DNA of 64,000 bases, from assembly GCA_009760855.2 (NCBI GenBank), contig WPIO01000002.1, positions 8,104,001 through 8,168,000 of the forward strand, written 5' to 3'. Made by a program: the position numbers and the translations under genes. Position 1 is the first letter of the stretch; every line of letters starts with the position of its first letter. Source of the DNA: Cristatella mucedo. Its lineage: Eukaryota > Bryozoa > Phylactolaemata > Cristatellidae. The notes under the pieces are model-generated. The model saw only the letters and a program-made list of their open reading frames with translations. It did no database searches and was not told the origin of the DNA. Of the stretch, positions 57,593 to 64,000 are shown piece by piece.

Positions 57593-58140
57593 GGTCGCGG
57601 AATCAAGAAAAATTCAATGGCATTCACATAGCACGATTTCACGGTATACACAATTACGTCTTTACACAATTTAATGATTTTAACAAGTAATATTCAGACT
57701 GACCATTTTTCTAATATTTTTACTTAACTTAGGGCCTTCAGGCTCCTAATCGCAAGCAAAAAATATGTATCAACGAAGACTAAGTTTCCAGTAAATTGCC
57801 TGTACATGACAAGCAACGAAAACTATAGATGCGAGCTCAAAAAATATACAGATTATCAACGCCTCATCATCATAATTCTTATTTTTAACCCATCAAATAT
57901 TCAAAAGTCCTCTGCCAATAAGCGAATGATATAGCTAAATTACTCATTATTAGGCATATAATTCCTAAACTTGTCCGTCATGAGCGCTTTTACTTAATCT
58001 ATATAGATAACTATCCGTTAACAAACACGCATGTAACGCTTCTTGTGCAATAACTGAGAACGATCCGCAAAGTTTGAAAAGTTTGTCTATAATCAAGCAA
58101 TTTATCTGTTTACGGTATAAGCCAACCTCTAACCCAGCCC

Positions 58141-58326
58141 TACTGATGTAGGTGGGCTCTATTACTAAGAGAGGCCCTACTGATGTAGGTGGGCTCTATT
58201 ACTAAGAGAGGCCCTAACTGATGTAGGGGGGCACTATTACTAAGAGAGGCTCTACTGATGTAGGGGGCACTATTACTAAGAGAGGCTCTAACTGATGTAG
58301 GGGGCACTATTACTAAGAGAGGCCTT
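58141..58326 (+). repeat. 36-38-bp minisatellite, five copies
   Basis: Five head-to-tail units containing TACTGATGTAGG and TATTACTAAGAGAGGCCC. The first two are identical, and the last three share GGGGGCACT in place of GTGGGCTCT, so two unit types are arranged in blocks. Confidence 0.92.
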
Positions 58327-58403
58327 ACTGGGTGGCGAGTTCGACAATCTTCGTGCTTTTATAGCGTCACATAAATCATGCATTCACACACACCTGTACT
58401 GAA

Positions 58404-58423
58404 CATAAAATATTAGTAAATAC

Positions 58424-58480
<57 letters not shown>

Positions 58481-58587
58481 GCATATATACATATATATAT
58501 TCATATATATATATATTCATATATATGTATATATACATATATTTATGTATGTATGTGTGTGAGCAATGTATTTACTAATATTTTATG
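58404..58587. repeat. Inverted repeat enclosing (CA)n and (TA)n
   Basis: CATAAAATATTAGTAAATAC (58404-58423, continuing ATT) recurs inverted at 58564-58587. Between the arms are (CA)n (58425-58477) and TATATACATATATTCATA-type sequence that is itself partly palindromic. It looks like a foldback element, similar in plan to 29946-30259. Confidence 0.75.
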
Positions 58588-58655
58588 TATATATATGTAT
58601 ATATATATACATGAATATATATATATATAAATATAAATATAAATAAGAACGTGAA

Positions 58656-58696
<41 letters not shown>

Positions 58697-58700
58697 GAGT
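58486..58700 (+). repeat. (TA)n-rich tract
   Basis: Interrupted TA/TATG/ATTC repeats covering the inner part of the inverted repeat and about 110 bases beyond it. Confidence 0.9.
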
Positions 58701-58784
58701 GCATTTCAATTACTGGAATCGTAAGTCATCCAAGCCATAAAATGCGGTTGAAATATATGTGCCAACAATTCTTATAAATATAAA

Positions 58785-58960
58785 TAAATATAGATATAAT
58801 TCATTTTTATAGCGCCACAAAATAACTTAGTCTCTATTCAGGCGCTTCAAATATGCCTCGGGTATCGAGCCCACGACCTCAGCCAAACCTTGGGGTCTGG
58901 CCTCTTTTTCAGTCGGGGCGAGCAATTTAACCGCTGGACCAAACCAGCTCGGCTTATGCA
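58785..58960 (-). mobile_element. tRNA-derived SINE (family A), diverged
   Basis: Same order as the other copies on the minus strand (AGCTGGTTTGGTCCAGCGGT, GTGGGCTCGATACCC, AGACTAAGTTATTTTGTGGC, GCTATAAAAATGAATTATAT), with a 20-base insertion in the head near 58890-58910. Confidence 0.8.
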
Positions 58961-58964
58961 ATCT

Positions 58965-59925
58965 CTGCAATGTTATTTCAGTTATTCCGTGTCAGGTTCT
59001 TTATTAGAGTACAAAGTGGGGGGTAGTTCCAGACGTAATGTACGCGTTGCGTTTGCATCTAGAGATGCAGGAGCTCCGAGACCTGCTTCTTGGTGTCGTC
59101 CGGTCCCGTCACTCGGTGACCAGTCACTCGCTTGTCGTGGTATATTTCGTAGTCGTTCTCACCCTATTTTAAAAGTAATTTTTTCAATTAGAATAGGTTT
59201 GATCAAAAATGTCTTTGAATCAGCAGATTTATTTGCAAAGCAAACAGCTAGTATAACCTTTTCATACCTTGTTTACTTTATCGCCAAAAAAGTGAATGGC
59301 CTTAAAGTGCTCTTTTTCCAAGAGTTGAAGACAAAAGCTCTTATCCCACCCTTTTGGGTACACGTCAAAGCTTATGTCACCGGCTGCAACAACACAGCGG
59401 AGGTAAGTTTAAGGCGCGCCCGTAAAAGTTCTATGATGTCTTTTATGTGGCGTTTGTTTTAAAAATACACCCACATTTAGGCAGTTAATGGGAATTGTCT
59501 CTAGCACCTAGTGCTAAAGCTTTAGCTTTAAATCGCGTTGCTGAAACAACATATAATAATAGTCAAGATAGCTCAAACTGCCGAGCAGTGGACAGGAAAT
59601 TTGGATGTTGCTTTATGGTTTTCCGCTCGAGGTGAGTCATCTCTTCCTTTACGTTCCTCGACGAGCGACCTATGGCCGCTATGTATTTTAGAAATATATG
59701 CCTACTTTCACAATAAAGAGGAGTAACCAGCGGTAACACACCCAGTTCGGCGTTAAATGCATAGCAGATGTTTCGTTATCTAGAGGTGCTATACTAATAC
59801 ACTTTCTTACTGTAATTTTATTGATAAGTCGAGAGTTCCGAAAATTTGAAGCACAACACTAAGATGTGCTGATATCTGCCATTGACCAACGAAAAGTATG
59901 GACGTGTTTGCTTCCGTAATGACTA
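58965..59925. other. Spacer, nothing recognised
   Basis: A 190-codon plus-strand frame (58890-59462) begins inside the SINE and has no recognisable domain. It is not called as a gene. Confidence 0.4.
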
Positions 59926-59929
59926 TTAA

Positions 59930-60705
59930 CCTACAAGACTCTCAATAACACTTTCAGCTACATAACATTGCTGAAATTCGGGCTTGTTTAGACAGGGATA
60001 TCGTATCTCAATTGGTCCATGCATTTGCGACATCTGTCTTGACTTCTGTAACTCGCTTCTTGCTGGCCTACCGGCCTGTGCACTCAGGCGCTTACAGCTG
60101 GTGCAAACTCTGCAGATAGGCTTGTCTTTTGTCAGCGTCGCAGCTGCCACATCACATCAATTCTCGCCGACCTGCACTGGCTTCTAGTTAAGCAACGCAT
60201 CGACTTCGAGGTTTTTCACTCACTTTCAGGTCCCTCCATTCTTTGGCTCCGGCCTAATTATCAGATCTACTGTCCCACCTGTCTAAGCATCATACCACCC
60301 GCTTTTTGGAATCTAAATCCTTAAATCTACCTTGTAGAAACCTAAAATCCTTTAGCGACCGTGCCTTTAGTTCGTAAACTCCCAAAGCCTGAAAATTACT
60401 CCGACCTGTGTCATGACATCTCCTGACTTGTCCACACTTAAAAAGAAACTAAAAACGCATCTACTTATGACAACATTTAGTGTGTCCCTGTGATTCGTCC
60501 TGTACGTGCTTATGCGTGCTGACACTGTTGCACGCTTCTGCTAACCATACTCGTATGCTGGCCCTATGCAGTCATCCCTAACCACGTTATTCTTGTTGTT
60601 TATTGAGCTTGCTACCACTAACCATTCGACCGTGCTCCCTTTTTAGCAATTGCGAAGCGCCTGAAAAGAGGCTGACTTCTCTCAAGGCACTTTTTCATTA
60701 TTGTT
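59930..60705 (+). mobile_element. L2 LINE (family A), 5'-truncated
   Basis: Begins in the region of FQLHNIAEIRAC (TTTCAGCTACATAACATTGC), then DFCNSLLAGLPACALRRLQL, a stop-rich version of the LHWLxVKQRIDF block, the 3' UTR (AAGCGCCTGAAAAGAGGCTG) and a weak ATTATTGTTA end. Confidence 0.85.
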
Positions 60706-60869
60706 ATGATAGTGTGTTAATAGCACGTTATGGTTTCACAGAGAAGTATATTATCTCATCAGAAATAGAGCAACAATAATAGTATATATACATGCACACA
60801 TACATACATACACACCTATACAAATATATATATGTAATGTTTTTAGAACTTCCCAAATAGCATTCGATG

Positions 60870-60961
60870 GCAAAATAAGTCTCAAATTTTAAGTGTGAGA
60901 TTCTTAATGATTTTGTAATCAGTAACAATCTCACACTTATAATTTGAGATTTATTTTGTGC
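60870..60961. repeat. Compact palindromic element
   Basis: Left arm 60870-60907 (GGCAAAATAAGTCTCAAATT, TTAAGTGTGAGATTCTTA) and right arm 60922-60961 are inverted copies with few mismatches around a 14-base loop. It would fold into a long hairpin. No target duplication was evident. Confidence 0.75.
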
Positions 60962-60969
60962 CTGATTTT

Positions 60970-61535
60970 AACGGCTTCTCCAGTTTCCCTTAAACGCTGC
61001 ACACAAGCAATCCATGAAACTATGAACATTTTTTAAATCTTTTTCACTTACCAATGTTGTAACTCAAGTCATAGTCCTTGAATTTGGCTCCCAGCTCGGA
61101 AACAAACTTTCTCCTAACACTGTTTTCCTAAAATTTAGATTGCAATAAGTCCGATCTCAAATTTTGCTTTTAAAGATGTCTAATAAATAACTTCCAATGC
61201 AAAAAAGTACCAACAGTCGAGCTCTGCTCCCACAAAGTGCGTTAAAGTAGCATAAATGATCTGATACCATACATTTCTAATTTAAACTTGATCAGCGTTA
61301 GCGCTTACATGAATGCTGAACATTATGGCTGGAGTATCTGGAAATCTCTTGAACCTGTTAGTGCCGTGGGGAGAGGTAAGAATCTTGCAAAGTAGGTCAA
61401 TCTCCCCTCAATGCGAGTAACTGTTATTACCAGAAATAAAAGCGATTGAACAAAAATTTATTACGGTCCTGCGATGAAGGCAGGAACCCACTAATCGAGA
61501 TCTCGGAAAGCAGCCTCAATATTTATATATATATT
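60970..61535. other. AT-rich spacer, nothing recognised
   Basis: Possibly intronic or 3' flank of the phosphomannomutase gene, but no further exon of that gene was found. Confidence 0.35.
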
Positions 61536-61544
61536 TATATATAC

Positions 61545-61918
61545 TAGGCGAAAATTGTACAACCCGCTGTTCTCACTTGAATCGTTTCGCCAAACCTCGT
61601 ACGAACCTCAAATCCGTCGGAGACCGTGTTTTTAGTTCCTACGCTCTCAAAGCCTAGAACTCACTACCGACGCACGTCACAGCGTCCCTTGACATGACGA
61701 TACGTGAAAATAAGCATGAAACGCACATGTTATTGCAGCATTCGGTGGGTCTTTGTGATTCGTTCTTCGTGTGCATGTACCTGCTTACAATATTTCTGCT
61801 GCTTGCGGATGTTACGAGCAATCATTTGGTAATGCTTTATCAGCAGCATCTGTAAAGTGCCTTAAGAGAGGTTCAGTTCTTTGATGGCGCTATACAAATG
61901 TATTATTATTATTATAAA
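61545..61918 (+). mobile_element. L2 LINE (family A), short 3' fragment
   Basis: CCTCGTACGAACCTCAAATC, GGAGACCGTGTTTTTAGTTC, TGTAAAGTGCCTTAAGAGAG, TTTGATGGCGCTATACAAAT and an ATTATTATTAT end identify it as the L2 C-terminus plus tail. Confidence 0.8.
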
Positions 61919-61919
61919 A

Positions 61920-62535
61920 ATGTTTGAAAAATAGTTTAGTATAAGTTACAATTCACGACTTAAAATAGCCACTGACAAAGTTCTCTTATTATTACAAGCC
62001 TGCTTAGCAAACATCGGAATAAATTTAGATACGTAAACCAAGCGACATAATTATGATGAACAACTAGTTAATCTGAGTACATGGTTTTAGAAGGTTACTT
62101 GATATTTATCACTACATATATATATATATATATACCGTTAAATATTATAAAAAATAAAAATAATAAATAAAGAAATACATACATTTATTTATTTCTCTCG
62201 TAATTCAGCGTTGCAATGCAATTAAGAACAAAATAAGTATTTTGTCTTTACGTAGCATCTCCAGGACTTGGCCAACTATTTAATTTTACTCCCGATGGCT
62301 CTTATTTATTGCACTTCAGTATTAAATTTATCTTGCGGCTTCTTAAGAATATGATAGCAAAGCTTCCACCAACTGAGCTGCTTATTTCCATGTTGCCAGA
62401 AGTACAATTATTAATGAACATATTTGGCAGGAGAGCCTGCCCAAGGATCCGCGAGGGGTAGACAGTAAGACATGGAAATGTACATTTGAGTTGTCCAAAG
62501 GGGTGAATTAATCATTATTTTCGCTCTCAAATTTT
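61920..62535. other. AT-rich sequence 3' of the visible PMM exons
   Basis: Presumed intron of the minus-strand phosphomannomutase gene. A (TA)n run lies at 62118-62134 and AAATA repeats at 62145-62195. I searched by eye for the conserved C-terminal block (FDVFPxGWDK, GDKTxxGGNDxE) without finding it. Confidence 0.4.
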
Positions 62536-62537
62536 AC

Positions 62538-63178
62538 CTTGTCGAAGGCCTTAAACTCTTCACGCTCCTTATCGTTAGCCGTGCGCCCAACAGGCGAGAT
62601 GTTGATCATGTTGTTTCGAGTCTCGATGAAGTTACCTCTGTAATGAGAATCACACTAGACTGCTTTAAGCGTTTCGTGCTGGCAATACTTCTTTTTGATC
62701 CAGTGTGCTTGGCTAAAACTGCACTCACTTTTTGGCAGGAATTTGCAGCTTAGACATATAATCTAAAATAAAGTCCATATATTTCTTCATTTTATCGTTG
62801 CCCAACTTGTCGGAGATGCTCTGCAGGTAAAAATACACATTGGAAGAGGTGAATTTGAAAGATAATGCAAAACGTATATCAATTACCGCCTCAAGGTCTT
62901 ACCGTCGTGACGGGTTTTTCGCCCTTTTTATGGAAATACGTTCCATTTTCAGCGCAAACGTAGTCCAATGAGTCTTCTACAATTTAAATTAAAAACTCAA
63001 GTTCCTAAATACAGCAAAGCTGCTTCTCATAGCGTGAAGACTGAACTAAAAATTATGACAGCTCACCCATGCCTCGCAACTGTTCCGATAGCTTTCTAGT
63101 GTCCGAACCGGAAACAACTCCCACACACACTTTTTGCATCAATTTTTTGAGAAATTCCGTTGTCTCGGATGAGATGTT
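62538..63178 (-). CDS. Phosphomannomutase (PMM), four internal exons
   Basis: Converts mannose-6-phosphate to mannose-1-phosphate for GDP-mannose and protein glycosylation; cytosolic HAD-superfamily enzyme of about 245 aa. Exons on the minus strand: 63178-63067, 62976-62903, 62820-62729, 62637-62538. All GT-AG with matching phases, 126 residues. Recognised blocks: TEFLKKLMQKVCVGVVSGSD, TRKLSEQLRG, DSLDYVCAENGTYFHKKGEK, KMKKYMDFILDYMSKLQIPA, and GNFIETRNNMINISPVGR, followed by EREEFKAFDK. The last blocks form the cap domain with substrate-phosphate-binding arginines. The usual KKRG before this reads AKKG, so one conserved Arg is Lys, and GVVGGSD reads GVVSGSD. The catalytic DxD exon lies beyond the right edge, and the C-terminal exons were not found. 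PMM1 and PMM2 cannot be distinguished. Confidence 0.92.
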
Positions 63179-63179
63179 C

Positions 63180-64000
63180 TGCCAGCATGAAAGTAAAATC
63201 AAAACTTAGTCAGCCAAAAAAATTAAATCCTCACTAGTATAGGCTAAATATTTTCAAATAGAGTGTACGCGCAAAAAATTGAGCAGAAATTCAATTTGAA
63301 AAACTGGCCGAGTAATAATGACGTCGCTGCAGACTGTCGCTGAGAATCATTTTGACAAGCTTGGGCTCTTTGTTTTGTTACATTCAATTAGGAGCCAATA
63401 TCCACCGACATATGCACAATTAAATAAAGATGATTAGCTGTCTGCCATCACTATTTAATCATTCAACGATTAATTTAGCAGTACATTTTGAGTATAAAAG
63501 TGCCATTGTAGCTACATATGCAAATCAGTACATTATCTCCCCTGACATTCTTGATGCGGCACTCCTCATAGCGTTACCACCATAGCGGCGCCATCATAGA
63601 ACTACTGTAACCTTCTGAAGGGTACGGCGTAAGTTTAATCTTAGCCATCTACGTTTACGGACCCACGAGCTCACCAATTACTCTCTTCCAAAAATTATAC
63701 TCTTCAAAATTATCAATTTTGTAATTAGACTGGAATGTCAAGTACAGGTATATCTCTTATGGACTTAATTAAGAAAGCACACTATCCTCAACACTGAGCT
63801 ACTGTTGCGAACTTTTAAACGGTGATTTAATCGCACGACAACAATAGCAGAATGCATCGTACAGGTACCGGTCTCCCTAGTATGTTTCGCTGCCCACGCA
63901 AAGAAAAAAAAATTTCTTCCAGGTGCATTGAATTGCAAAATTTCTACATTTAGCCTCAACAGTGGACACTAAGAAGCATGATGATATTTTCAACTAGTTT
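63180..64000. other. Presumed PMM intron at the window edge
   Basis: No exon encoding the N-terminal LFDVDGTL motif was found before the end of the window. AT-rich, no repeats recognised. Confidence 0.4.

Noticed and set aside
58890-59462. 190-codon plus-strand frame
   Set aside because: Starts within the antisense SINE and has no domain or codon-use support.

Overview
The window is a stretch of an animal (metazoan) nuclear genome, most likely a non-model invertebrate. The evidence is intron-split genes with GT-AG boundaries, animal gene families (CLPB/Skd3, a hemopexin-type matrix metalloproteinase, phosphomannomutase), L2-clade LINEs with (ATT)n tails, tRNA-derived SINEs, a BED-finger hAT transposon and many CT/GA, TA and CA microsatellites. 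Nothing bacterial is present, and there is no CRISPR array, operon or rRNA. I cannot name the species.

Layout. 1-9200 (+): the 3' half of CLPB, eight exons covering the whole AAA+ ATPase domain and the C-terminus, with SINEs and CT microsatellites in the introns. 9200-14540: intergenic or intronic sequence with a nearly intact hAT element (about 10590-13645, transposase broken by one extra base), bracketed by inverted arrays of a GGACATTTCCC-like motif, plus a few weak candidate exons. 14540-17000: GC-rich, holding an antisense LINE fragment. 17007-21410 (-): a complete seven-exon MMP gene, predicted 705 aa, with a serine in place of the cysteine-switch cysteine. 22885-25545 (+): an L2-type LINE with a large internal deletion. 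26240-28900: GA microsatellites and GC-rich sequence without an identifiable gene. 28900-62500: AT-rich and gene-poor, dominated by 5'-truncated L2 copies on both strands, one near-full-length L2 at 45900-49720 carrying a nested L2 insertion with target-site duplication, a second LINE family (antisense fragments), tRNA-derived SINEs, inverted repeats around TA/CA cores, and one orphan coding-like exon at 41459. 62538-63178 (-): four consecutive exons of phosphomannomutase; its N-terminal and C-terminal exons were not found.

The host genes are functionally unrelated: a mitochondrial disaggregase, a secreted protease and a cytosolic mannose-phosphate enzyme. The connected story is in the repeats. 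The SINE 3' end copies the L2 stem-loop tail, L2 copies are nested in one another, and the hAT seems to have landed in another repeat. I found no convincing new multi-gene system. The most notable observations are the switch-less MMP, the SINE/L2 tail partnership, a GC-AG intron in CLPB, and the orphan exons.
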